In this document: piece after piece, positions 40,084 to 47,938 of the stretch
Numbering within the stretch: the first letter of the stretch is position 1
Layout: every line of letters starts with the position of its first letter
Assembly (NCBI RefSeq): GCF_007752935.1
Contig: NZ_CP036319.1
Span: 186,001-250,000, forward strand
Length of the DNA: 64,000 nt
Reading direction: 5' to 3'
Source: Crateriforma conspicua
Lineage (GTDB): Bacteria; Planctomycetota; Planctomycetia; Pirellulales; Pirellulaceae
Notes under the pieces: model-generated
Told to the model about the DNA's origin: nothing
Database searches by the model: none
The model's input: the letters and a program-made list of their open reading frames with translations, nothing else
Translations under genes and position numbers: made by a program

Positions 40084-41889
40084 TCAAGACTTCAGCTTCG
40101 CAAACACCCGGCCAAAGCGGATCAATCCAGACCGCAACCTCCGGCGCGACCAACTCGACCGCCTCCGCTTCTTGACACGATTCCCCGCACGACCCAAGGC
40201 AACCGAAACACTTGACCGCCCAGCCATTCCGTACGCCGCCGCACCAGCCTCGGCAACCGGATGCTCTCGACCACCGTCATCCGTTTCCACCCTCACCTGC
40301 CCACCCGTTACCGACGCGCCTGCCACCCGCCCACCTTCGACCGGATCACCCTCCCCGCTCGCGGCCGAACCGGCGACCCCAGTGCTCGCCAACTCTGATT
40401 CAGCGAAGCCGTTCTGGTTGCTCGGTGCCGTCGGTTCCTCCTGCCTGCCCTGCCCCTTCGACTGGTCTGTCCCCTTCGATCCCGATGCCGACATCCGGTC
40501 CAGCGGGCTGACCACTTTGACGTCGTCGCGGTTCAACACGTGCGTATAGATCATCGTCGTCTTCAGATCCGCATGGCCCAGTAGTTCTTGGATCGTCCGG
40601 ATGTCCGTGCCTCCCTTCAGCAAGTGAGTCGCAAAGCTGTGGCGAAACGTATGCGACGTCACATGCTTATGAACCTCCGCACCCCGCACCGCTCGTCTCA
40701 GTTGTTTCGCGAACGTGTCCGCATGGATGTGATGCCGATGAAAGCGATGGCTACGCGGATCTTTCGACAGCCTCTGTGACGCAAACACAAATTGCCATTT
40801 CAGCTCGCGGTGTGCCTCAGGGTATTTCTTGTCCAATGCATACGGCAACCAAACCGACGCCTGGCCCATGATCACGTCCTGTTCATGCAAATGTTATCGC
40901 CATTGCATCTGCTTTCTCAGTTCGTCCGCCACACTCTGCGGCAACGGAACAAAACGACTCTTGTTGCCCTTACTGTGATGGACCTGGATTTGCATCAAGT
41001 CAAAATCGACATCCTTCATCCTTAAACGCAAAGCTTCGCTGATCCGCATCCCGCTTCCGTACAACAGCTGGGCGATCAAGCGGTGCATACCCGCCAAACG
41101 GCTCAGCACCTCGCGAACTTCCTCCTCGCTCATCACCGACGGGATGTTCGGGTGTTTGGTCGAACGCGTCGCGTTGATCGGCCCCATGTCACGTTTCAAA
41201 ACGTGTTCAAAGAAGAACCTCAATGCATAGAAGGCTTGATTCTGTGTCGACGGGGCCACATCGCCTTCGACCACCAAGTCCGTCAAGTAATGCTCGATAT
41301 CACGCTCCCCCACTTCGGCAAAATCCGCCAAGCGTTCCAGGCCCCGCGCCGCCATGAATCCACGCAACTTCCCGACGTATGCCTTCTCCGTTTTCATCGC
41401 CTTGCCCTCCAAGCGACACTGACGACGAAGCGCTTGAACGGCATCCGGGTCCCGCGGACTGATCGGCCCGACAATCTCGTCAATCGTCAACGGGTCTTCG
41501 CCCGTCCCCTCGCGATGCGCCAACTCCTGCAACTTCGACCGAATCGGCTCCAAGCCCCCCAGGGATGATCTCGGGTGCAATCGCTCGTACTCGATCAATC
41601 CGTCCACGATCAACAGTCGCTTCCAAGCCGGCATCCCCGCCTGCAACTTCGCTCGCAAAAAAGCAACAACGTCGTCGACCGCAAAAACCCAGCGGTCCGG
41701 GTCTTTCACGTTGTGATAGCGAACCATGCCGCCGAACCAGATGTTGGCCCATCGTTCGCGAGCTTCACGCGGGTCCTCCGATTCGGCCCCGCCACCCATA
41801 GCCGGTGTGTTCACGTCAGTCAGTCCTTCGAATCGCTGGAAAAGGCCGTCGAGGTGGCCCAAGAAATTCTCAGCGGGACGTCCATGCAC
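40084..41889 (-). pseudogene. intI: Integron integrase (tyrosine recombinase), interrupted by one TAA
   Basis: One reading frame of about 600 codons with a single in-frame TAA at 40896-40894. First part (331 codons): N-terminal extension of roughly 180 residues, SAM-like core-binding domain (TEKAYVGKLRGFMAARGLE), then YGSGMRISEALRLRMKDVDF (catalytic Arg) and HHSKGNKSRFVPLP (Lys). Second part: the integron-specific patch [20 protein letters not shown], then [12 protein letters not shown] (His/Arg), [10 protein letters not shown] (His) and the nucleophile in MIYTHVLNR. All catalytic residues survive on either side of the stop. After SPLDRM, where IntI proteins normally end, about 135 extra low-complexity basic residues follow. 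The start is a GTG at 41889 and is uncertain. Confidence 0.9.
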
Positions 41890-42730
41890 CCTTGGGGGTC
41901 AAGCAATCTTGCGTGACCCCGCCGAGTCTCGCAAATCAAAACAGATTGTCAAGAGTTTACTAGAGAAAAAATGTTCACTTGGCTTGTCCGCGGCTCGATC
42001 CGCCTCAGCCGCGACGGCCCAATTGACCTCGCTGCTTGATCGTCACCAAGTCAATTGCACGGCCAGCCCCGCCAATGCTTTTGCAGGGATGGTCGCGGCC
42101 TCACTTCTCCGGCGATGAGATGCTGCGAATCGAATCGATACTTTGGCGACTCGCTCACCAAGCAATCGAGTCAACTCATACCCAAAATTTTGACGGCTTC
42201 GGCTCGGTTGCGGATCGGCTCGATGGCACTGTCTCCGCGGCCGAAACCACGGTGCGACTTAGATCCGACCCGCCGCTGTGACGCAGTGTCGCCAAAAAAT
42301 CATGCCCAAATTTCCCACGCGGCCCCTCGCCAGCGTTAAAATCGAACCAACATCGTTGCAGGTCGACGCCGGAGCGTTCCGCTCTCGTCACAGACGACGG
42401 TTCCATTCTTGCGGGGCATCGGGGCAATCGCTTGAGCCGACGCACTGCGGGACCAACCTTTCGGGCAAAAAGGGGCACCCAAAAAGATGGCGGTGTCACC
42501 CAAAGGCCCGAAGGCTAGACCCGGCAAGCGTCCCAAGGCCTTAGGCCCAGCGGCGCAAGACGAGACGTGTCGCTCGTGGCGGCAATTCTCAAAGAACGTG
42601 TTCTCCCAGAACGGCTGCTTTCCGGGAGAACAACGCAAACCAAGAGGACGTTTCTGGGAGAACAGGCCATCGCATTCGCGGAGAACACCCCTCCAGGCCG
42701 AAACTCCCCGACCCGTCCGGAGAATTCAAA
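41890..42730 (+). other. Integron leader with attI-like repeats, no supported gene
   Basis: 841 bp between the integrase start and the first cassette. The last 130 bp carry direct copies of GGGAGAAC or near-copies (42624-42631, 42656-42663, GGAGAAC 42680-42686, GGAGAATTC 42719-42727). There is also the palindrome GTTCTCCCAGAAC (42600-42612) and a look-alike core AACTCCCCGAC just before the real core GTTCCCCGAC. This is how attI sites with accessory integrase-binding repeats look. The cassette promoter should be here, but I cannot place it. Frames crossing this stretch look non-coding. Confidence 0.65.
41895..41920. promoter_or_regulatory. Inverted repeat upstream of the integrase
   Basis: GGGGTCA, 12-base spacer, TGACCCC, about 6 bp upstream of the integrase GTG. 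A symmetrical operator or an integrase-binding site is possible. The binding protein is unknown. Confidence 0.4.
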
Positions 42731-42740
42731 GTTCCCCGAC
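42731..42740 (+). other. attI x cassette 1 recombination point
   Basis: Core GTTCCCCGAC; crossover expected between G42731 and T42732. The bases TTCCCCG belong to cassette 1 and mirror its attC R'' box CGGGGAAC at 43172. Confidence 0.75.
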
Positions 42741-42752
42741 AAAGACTCAATT

Positions 42753-43052
42753 ATCGCCAACCCGTACACACCGCCCCACCAAGACGAGCACGATACACCA
42801 TCACAAGCACGCACTGGATCGTGTCTGTTGACCACTGCGGCGATCTGCATCTACACAATTCTTGGCCTGGTGGTTCTGGTTTGCGCTTTTGACATCGCTA
42901 TTACATGGGGCGATCCCAAGGGCGGTGCGAGCGGAAATCTCCCGCCCGTGTTGACAACGGATGAACGAATATCTCGTTCGGTTTACCCCGGAATTGCAGC
43001 GTTAACTTGCTTGGTGCTCGGCGGATTGCTTTGGCGATTCCGCAGACGGTAG
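42753..43052 (+). CDS. Cassette 1: small membrane protein with NPYTPP motif
   Basis: About 99 aa. It opens IANPYTPPHQDEHDTPSQ, the NPYxPP motif also seen in other proteins of this array, then a transmembrane helix (LLTTAAICIYTILGLVVLVC) and a second one near the C-terminus (IAALTCLVLGGLLW) ending RFRRR. No ATG, GTG or TTG lies between the cassette's 5' edge and the motif. Candidate starts are ATC 42753 or ATT 42750, or translation continues from a frame open through the attI region (from 42567). A mutated ATG is possible. Function unknown. Confidence 0.6.
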   Translation: MANPYTPPHQDEHDTPSQARTGSCLLTTAAICIYTILGLVVLVCAFDIAITWGDPKGGASGNLPPVLTTDERISRSVYPGIAALTCLVLGGLLWRFRRR

Positions 43053-43171
43053 CCGATGCATTGTTTGGTCGTGCATCTGCGGTTCAAAACCGGATTTGCC
43101 TGCGGTCGATGCGCTCGGTAGGATTGGTTTACGTCAATCGCGTTGGTTGACAAACACTGCGCTGCAGAAAA

Positions 43172-43261
43172 CGGGGAACCATGAATTGCACGGGAGATCG
43201 CCAAGACGCGTTTTCCAATGGATCGTCTTGGGGGCGATCCCCGTGAATTCCGCCGTTCGCC
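43172..43261 (+). other. attC 1
   Basis: R'' CGGGGAAC (43172-43179), R' GTTCGCC with crossover at G43255. Inner arms include GAGATCGCC and GGCGATC. R'' pairs with GTTCCCCG at the start of cassette 1. Confidence 0.85.
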
Positions 43262-43331
43262 GACTGAAATGATCGATTCTTGATGTGTTTGTTCGCCAAT
43301 CACGCTTCTGACACCGGGGACGTGTGACGCC

Positions 43332-43679
43332 ATGCCGCGAGCACTGCTGACAATTGCCATCGTTCTCTTGCTATTCATGCTTCTGTTTCAGCTCTATCGT
43401 ATGCAGGGCACTGGCACGTTCCACGCTGACTACTACTATCTGCCACTCCGTGAATATGTGGACGCGGATCGCCAATACGAGATGGAGGCGATGGTGATCG
43501 AACGATACAATGCGGCGAGTAGACGTTCAGCGTCGATTTCGCTCGTAGCACTCGGCACCGTGTTGTTGTGCGTGACCCTCGCCTATCGTGGATTACCGTC
43601 ACCCGTCACAGATTCAAAACCGGGCGGCGAACCAAGCGATGGACACGGAGCCGCCGACAGCGCGTTTCCGGATGGTTGA
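43332..43679 (+). CDS. Cassette 2: membrane protein
   Basis: 115 aa. N-terminal helix ALLTIAIVLLLFMLLFQLY and a second helix SASISLVALGTVLLCVTLAY flank a polar segment with YYYLPLREYVDADRQYEME. The last ~18 residues (PGGEPSDGHGAADSAFPDG) are encoded by the attC itself, because the frame runs past R'' and stops inside the site. ATG 43332 lies 77 bp into the cassette. No family recognised. Confidence 0.65.
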   Translation: MPRALLTIAIVLLLFMLLFQLYRMQGTGTFHADYYYLPLREYVDADRQYEMEAMVIERYNAASRRSASISLVALGTVLLCVTLAYRGLPSPVTDSKPGGEPSDGHGAADSAFPDG

Positions 43680-43715
43680 TCGCTCGCGGCGGCCCGGTCA
43701 TCGCCACCGTTATCC
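43625..43715 (+). other. attC 2
   Basis: R'' CGGCGAAC (43625-43632), R' GTTATCC with crossover at G43709. R'' mirrors GTTCGCCG at the start of cassette 2. Inner arms GGAGCCGCCGA and GCGGCGGCCC pair. Confidence 0.9.
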
Positions 43716-43749
43716 GACTGAGTATCTCCCTAATGCTCGCTAAAGCTTC

Positions 43750-44232
43750 ATGGTGCTAGACGTCACCTCTTCAACCAAAAGCTCAGTATCTACGCAGATG
43801 AAATCCGTCGCTTGTAGTCGCAAATACCTTTTTGCTCGCTCCGTTATGGAGATTGGACTTACCGCCGCCCTGCTCTGTGCTGTTGCGTGGTTCGACTGGA
43901 TAGTTGCTCTGTGTATCGCATTGCTGGCTGTCATGCCGCTGTGGTTCCTTTGGAAATGCAGAACGATGTATCGCTTTGCATTTGGGAACGGCCAGATCCG
44001 CACGCACAAAGTATTTACCAACCATGTAGATATTTCGGCCCCAGCTCACGCTATCCAATCCGTCGCTGTATACCAAGGTGTTGTTGAGTCTATATGCAAC
44101 GCAGGAACCATTGAAATTGACACGTCGGGAACCAACCTGCAAAATGCGAAATTCGTTTGGCCACACCTTCCCGATCCCGATAGCGTCGCCTCCGAACTGC
44201 GAATGCTGGCATCTGGCGCAAACGACGAATAA
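43750..44232 (+). CDS. Cassette 3: membrane protein with bacterial PH-like domain
   Basis: 160 aa. Two adjacent transmembrane helices (MEIGLTAALLCAVAWFDW, IVALCIALLAVMPLWFLW) precede a soluble domain of the bPH type: MYRFAFGNGQIRTHKVF ... AGTIEIDTSGTNLQNAKF and a terminal helix DPDSVASELRML. The stop TAA is provided by the R'' box of attC 3. ATG 43750 is the first start; ATG 43798 is also possible. Membrane-associated, function unknown. Confidence 0.65.
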   Translation: MVLDVTSSTKSSVSTQMKSVACSRKYLFARSVMEIGLTAALLCAVAWFDWIVALCIALLAVMPLWFLWKCRTMYRFAFGNGQIRTHKVFTNHVDISAPAHAIQSVAVYQGVVESICNAGTIEIDTSGTNLQNAKFVWPHLPDPDSVASELRMLASGANDE

Positions 44233-44318
44233 CAATGCGTCGCACCGGAGACGCGGTGGATTGTTTTCTCGTGACCTCAATGTCTTCTCCCGCGTCCCGG
44301 TGGACGCTTCCGTTCGCC
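44226..44318 (+). other. attC 3
   Basis: R'' CGAATAAC (44226-44233), R' GTTCGCC with crossover at G44312. R'' pairs with GTTATCC of cassette 3 except for one base. Confidence 0.85.
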
Positions 44319-44350
44319 GACCGATACCGATGCTCAACTGCTAACGCTGA

Positions 44351-44863
44351 TTGATACGTCGCTACCTCATCTTCGCGATCTTGCTTGCGTCCGCTTGGAT
44401 CGTAATGACCATGACGCACGAATTCGGGCACATCGTTGGCGGCATGGCATGCGGTGCGACGCTGACCGACTTCGACCTCGCTCCCTGGCGGATGCCCTAC
44501 AGCTTGCACTCACCCGATCCGCATCCGCTTGTGACACTCTGGGCCGGGCCGCTGCTTGGCGTTGCCGTCCCGTTCATTGGGGCGGCACTCGTCCGTAAAC
44601 GCTGGGCGTGGTTCATCGCTGACTTTTGCTTGATTGCCAATGGTGGCTATCTCGCTTTGGCTTGGCTGTCAGGTGACCGCTTTCTCGACACGCCTCGACT
44701 GCTCGCCGCCGGGGCTCATCCCGGTTCGATCGTGGTATATTGTATGGTGACGATCGGCGTTGGTTACGTTTGGTTCCGGTCCGACTGCATTCACTTTCTC
44801 GCACCGCAACCAAGTGGCGGCGAACCATGCCGTGCACCGGAGCGGCGTCAGCGAGTTTCCTGA
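44351..44863 (+). CDS. Cassette 4: M50-like membrane metalloprotease
   Basis: 170 aa, four predicted helices. The first contains VMTMTHEFGHIVGGMACG, an HExxH zinc motif in a hydrophobic context as in site-2/M50 proteases. A second DP- or ND-type zinc ligand is not obvious. TTG 44351 is the likely start (MIRRYLIFAILLASAW); no ATG precedes the HExxH except one internal. The C-terminal ~16 residues (PSGGEPCRAPERRQRVS) are encoded by attC 4. Substrate unknown. Confidence 0.65.
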   Translation: MIRRYLIFAILLASAWIVMTMTHEFGHIVGGMACGATLTDFDLAPWRMPYSLHSPDPHPLVTLWAGPLLGVAVPFIGAALVRKRWAWFIADFCLIANGGYLALAWLSGDRFLDTPRLLAAGAHPGSIVVYCMVTIGVGYVWFRSDCIHFLAPQPSGGEPCRAPERRQRVS

Positions 44864-44907
44864 TGGTAGGGTTTACTCCCGCCGCCCGGTGACGGCGGCC
44901 GTTATTT
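44818..44907 (+). other. attC 4
   Basis: R'' CGGCGAAC (44818-44825), R' GTTATTTGG core with crossover at G44901. R'' mirrors GTTCGCCG at the start of cassette 4. Confidence 0.9.
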
Positions 44908-44953
44908 GGACCTGCAGCAACGTCCTGCGTTGTACCGACCCGAAAACAAATCG

Positions 44954-45571
44954 ATGCTTAGAAGAACGATTTTATCGCTACTGATTTTTGCGCCTCTTTA
45001 CGCTTCCAATCACTCCACCCGCGCGGAGCAGAACGCATACGAATTTGCGACCTTTGGTGGCGGCTGCTACTGGTGTGTTGAGGCCGTATTCCAGCGGTTG
45101 GAGGGCGTGCAGAAGGTAGAGCCTGGTTTCATGGGAGGTAGAATCAAAAACCCCACCTATAAGCAGGTGTTGACAGGCCGGTCGGGGCACGCGGAGGTTG
45201 TTCGGATCAAATACGACCCCGCGGTTGTTTCTTACCAAACGCTACTTCAGGTGTTCTTCAGAACGCACGACCCAACCACGTTAAACCGCCAGGGGCCGGA
45301 TATCGGCACTCAATACCGTAGCGTCATCTTTTGCCATAGCGACGAACAGCGTGAGACCGCGACGGAGTACAAGCGGTTGTTGATGGGAAAGAAGGTGTTT
45401 CGGTCGCGGATCGTCACGTTCATTGAGCCGGCTGACACGTTCTACCCCACTGACGCTGATCACGTCGACTATTTCAACCGTAATCAGAACAAGCCCTATT
45501 GTGTGGCTAATGTGGTCCCTAAGCTAGAGAAGCTGCGGAAGGACTTCGCCGGTCAACTCAAACCGGAATAA
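44954..45571 (+). CDS. msrA: Cassette 5: peptide-methionine (S)-S-oxide reductase, exported
   Basis: 205 aa. Repairs methionine-S-sulfoxide in proteins. ATG 44954 begins a signal peptide (MLRRTILSLLIFAPLYASNH). The catalytic motif is FATFGGGCYWCVEAVFQRLE, with GCYWC for the usual GCFWC. GFMGGRIKNPTYKQVLTGRS, GHAEVVRIKYDP and GTQYRSVIF are standard MsrA segments. A C-terminal KPYC may hold the recycling cysteine. The signal peptide places it outside the cytoplasmic membrane. One of the few cassette genes with a clear enzyme assignment. Confidence 0.93.
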   Translation: MLRRTILSLLIFAPLYASNHSTRAEQNAYEFATFGGGCYWCVEAVFQRLEGVQKVEPGFMGGRIKNPTYKQVLTGRSGHAEVVRIKYDPAVVSYQTLLQVFFRTHDPTTLNRQGPDIGTQYRSVIFCHSDEQRETATEYKRLLMGKKVFRSRIVTFIEPADTFYPTDADHVDYFNRNQNKPYCVANVVPKLEKLRKDFAGQLKPE

Positions 45572-45572
45572 T

Positions 45573-45664
45573 CCAAATAACCATGGGTTGCAACGGAGGC
45601 CGCGAGTTGATGTTCTTGAAGTGGTAAGTCGTCCGCGCGGCCCCGCTGAACCCTGCCGTTACAT
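45573..45664 (+). other. attC 5
   Basis: R'' CCAAATAAC (45573-45581) is a perfect 9-base mirror of GTTATTTGG at the start of cassette 5. Crossover at G45658; the next cassette contributes TTACATCC. Confidence 0.92.
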
Positions 45665-45683
45665 CCATGAGGGAGACGCTCGC

Positions 45684-46136
45684 TTGAGGCGACCCTATTC
45701 GATTGGTTGGGCCGTGGTGCTTGCCATCATCTTCTGTGCCCCAATTGCACTGACGCCCGCTTATGCTCGACAACTGCCTTCAGCTGATGTTCTTTCGTGG
45801 CTGCTCGTGCCAGCTTTGCTGCTCGGCGTACCGTTCTCGGCTTGGCTCCCGCACGCACGCGCCGGAACGATGGGAGATCAGTGGCGCGTGCCAAGCCACA
45901 CACTGCTAATGCCGCGATGGTTGGTGTGCCTGATCGGGACGCAGATGATCGGTATTTCACTGGGTGCGTTCGCGCTCTGCGTGGTGACTGACATTCGCTA
46001 CGGACTGCTGTGCGTCATGCACTCCCTTGGTACAATCACATTTATCGTATCCGCGAATCGTCGGTTTGCGCGCCACCCCAAATCCGAGTTCGTGATGCGG
46101 TCGCCGTTTCCTTTTCCACTGCGAAAACGGATGTAA
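45684..46136 (+). CDS. Cassette 6: multi-helix membrane protein
   Basis: 150 aa with four predicted transmembrane helices (IGWAVVLAIIFCAPIALTP, LSWLLVPALLLGVPFSAWL, LVCLIGTQMIGISLGAFAL, YGLLCVMHSLGTITFIV). TTG 45684 with GAGGGAG eight to ten bases upstream is the best start. An ATG in the leader is out of frame. The stop TAA lies in R'' of attC 6 (GGATGTAAC). No family recognised. Confidence 0.65.
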   Translation: MRRPYSIGWAVVLAIIFCAPIALTPAYARQLPSADVLSWLLVPALLLGVPFSAWLPHARAGTMGDQWRVPSHTLLMPRWLVCLIGTQMIGISLGAFALCVVTDIRYGLLCVMHSLGTITFIVSANRRFARHPKSEFVMRSPFPFPLRKRM

Positions 46137-46223
46137 CCATGTGATGCAACGGAGGACGGGTGGTCAATTTTCTCGTCTGCTTGCAAGTCGTTCGCCCGTC
46201 CCCGCTGATCACTATCGTTACCC
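46129..46223 (+). other. attC 6
   Basis: R'' GGATGTAAC (46129-46137) mirrors GTTACATCC of cassette 6 perfectly. Crossover at G46217; next core GTTACCCGAC. Confidence 0.92.
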
Positions 46224-46262
46224 GACTGAAACCGTTCCGACTCTATACTTCGGATTCGCACT

Positions 46263-46622
46263 GTGCGTGACACTGCTAACCCCTACGACTCGTCAACTGT
46301 AGAATCGCCTCACAAAAGCAGTGGCGCTCAGGATGAACGCCATACTCGCACCGGATTGCTGCTAACGTTTGCCGCCATTCTGCTGATCCCAATTGTTGCT
46401 TCTTACATTTTGGTTCGGCCGGCCGTCGACCGATCCCTGCTTTCACGCATTACAACTGGTATGCCGCGCGCTCAGGTGTCAACGATTCTTGGCACTCCAA
46501 ACGATACCGAAGGTCCAAGCCAATGGGAGTATTGGCGTTGGGGCAATGCCGGATGGGTTGAAATCGCATTCGATGACGCCGGCAATGTGCTTTGGGTGAA
46601 CGACGAATCTGCTTTCCCGTGA
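46263..46622 (+). CDS. Cassette 7: membrane protein with NPYDSS motif and BamE/SmpA-like domain
   Basis: 119 aa. GTG start gives RDTANPYDSS near the N-terminus, one transmembrane helix (GLLLTFAAILLIPIVASYIL), then SRITTGMPRAQVSTILGTPN. That segment resembles the first strand-helix of SmpA/BamE-like domains (GMxxxQVxxxLGxP). It is followed by WEYWRWGNAGWVEIAFD and VLWVNDE. Probable membrane-anchored small domain; role unknown. Confidence 0.65.
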   Translation: MRDTANPYDSSTVESPHKSSGAQDERHTRTGLLLTFAAILLIPIVASYILVRPAVDRSLLSRITTGMPRAQVSTILGTPNDTEGPSQWEYWRWGNAGWVEIAFDDAGNVLWVNDESAFP

Positions 46623-46649
46623 GACCGATCATTGTGCCACTCAAAATCG

Positions 46650-46740
46650 CGGGTAACCATCGGATGCAACGGAGGACCGGTGGTCAGTTTTCACGAATGG
46701 ATGCTCAACTCCCGGTCCCCGCTGATCCGTACCGTTATGC
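46650..46740 (+). other. attC 7
   Basis: R'' CGGGTAAC (46650-46657) mirrors GTTACCCG of cassette 7. Crossover at G46734; the next core GTTATGCC contains the ATG of the cassette 8 gene. Confidence 0.92.
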
Positions 46741-47369
46741 CTGCTGATGTGAATTGGCGCGAAATCATAAAACGATATCTCGAAGCTTGTCTCGAAGACC
46801 AGCAGGTTGGTGCACGCGCCGAAACTCACACTCACCGCATGTTGATGTCGTTCGGTTCACATAGGCTCGTGCGCAAGGTCAAGGAGTTGAGAGCCGATTG
46901 CGAACGGCGCTCAAGGCAACCGCTCGGTCTGATGGAAGGTTACACTTTGGTTCAGGAGTGCCGAGATTTCGTTATCGCGGAGGTTGATCGCTGTGACGAC
47001 GGGCAACCGCCTTTCCAATCCAGATACCGTCTTGTACATCACGACGACGAATGGTTCTTGGATGATGTCTACTGGGCTTGCCATTGCGACAACGGTCAAT
47101 GCTATTCATGCGACGATGGCAAGTGCAAACATTGCTCGGACGGTAAATGCTCGCACTGCGATGGCAAAGGGTATTGCAGATGCTGGGTTTTCTTTACACA
47201 TTCGTGCATACTCTGTGATGGGTCCGGAGCATGCTTTCTTTGCCAAGGCAAGGGAACTTGCGATTCGTGCGACGGACTCGGCCGGTGCCCAAGCTGCGCC
47301 AGTAGCGATATGCCAGGTTGGACTAGCGTGTATCAGAGGCGTCTCGCTGAATCAGAACACGAGGCATAA
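46737..47369 (+). CDS. Cassette 8: CxxC-rich (DnaJ zinc-finger-like) protein
   Basis: 210 aa. The N-terminal ~115 residues are a soluble alpha-beta domain. The rest holds many CxxC units (CDNGQCYSCDDGKCKHCSDG, CSHCDGKGYC, CILCDGSGACFLCQGKGTC), like the CxxCxGxG modules of DnaJ and tRNA-associated zinc ribbons. ATG 46737 begins three bases after the crossover G, inside the recombination core, so the gene has essentially no leader of its own. GTG 46749 is an alternative. The stop TAA lies in R'' of attC 8. Likely metal-binding; function unknown. Confidence 0.7.
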   Translation: MPADVNWREIIKRYLEACLEDQQVGARAETHTHRMLMSFGSHRLVRKVKELRADCERRSRQPLGLMEGYTLVQECRDFVIAEVDRCDDGQPPFQSRYRLVHHDDEWFLDDVYWACHCDNGQCYSCDDGKCKHCSDGKCSHCDGKGYCRCWVFFTHSCILCDGSGACFLCQGKGTCDSCDGLGRCPSCASSDMPGWTSVYQRRLAESEHEA

Positions 47370-47454
47370 CCATCGCGTGCACACGGAGGCCCGTTGGTCA
47401 GTTTTTACAAATGGATACTCAACTCACGGGCCCCGGTGACGCGGGCCGTTCGTC
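47363..47454 (+). other. attC 8
   Basis: R'' GGCATAAC (47363-47370) mirrors GTTATGCC of cassette 8. Crossover at G47448; next core GTTCGTCG. Confidence 0.92.
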
Positions 47455-47512
47455 GATGTAATGAAATGTCGGTTGGTCACAACGATGATGAGGTCCAACG
47501 CTTCTGAACATC

Positions 47513-47803
47513 TTGTTGCACATCGTTTTCGCGTTCGGATGCTTCGTGTCCGCGACTAACTTCTATTGGGCATTCCTACGGTATCCGGTACACCGAATCC
47601 GAGGAGGGACCGAAGACGACTACCGTTGGATCTCCGCGGCGCCGCTTGTCGGTTCGTTCCTGATCGTGGTGACGCTACCATTCCTCGATACATCACCGTG
47701 GATTTGGTGGCTGGGTGTCGTTTGTGCTGTGGCCGACACGGGCGGGATTCACTGGTTCGCGGTTGCGTTGGCGTGGATGGCGCTGACTGGACGATTGCGA
47801 TAG
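47513..47803 (+). CDS. Cassette 9: small membrane protein
   Basis: 96 aa from a TTG start. Three predicted helices: LHIVFAFGCFVSATNFYWAF, AAPLVGSFLIVVTLPFL and IWWLGVVCAVADTGGIHWF...ALAWMALTG. The composition supports a real membrane protein. No family recognised. Confidence 0.6.
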   Translation: MLHIVFAFGCFVSATNFYWAFLRYPVHRIRGGTEDDYRWISAAPLVGSFLIVVTLPFLDTSPWIWWLGVVCAVADTGGIHWFAVALAWMALTGRLR

Positions 47804-47848
47804 AATGCGAAGTGCAACCCGTGTTCGACTTGCAGCGTAGCGGGGAGG

Positions 47849-47938
47849 CGACGAACCATGCCGTGCACCGGAGCGGCGGCAGCGAGTTTCCTGATGGTTA
47901 GTTTTACTCTCGCCGCCCGGTGACGGCGGACGTTACAC
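47849..47938 (+). other. attC 9
   Basis: R'' CGACGAAC (47849-47856) mirrors GTTCGTCG of cassette 9 perfectly. Crossover at G47932, followed by the first R cassette. Confidence 0.92.

Noticed and set aside
40588-41916. Plus-strand frames over the integrase region
   Set aside because: Antisense of the integrase, whose catalytic motifs are all on the minus strand.
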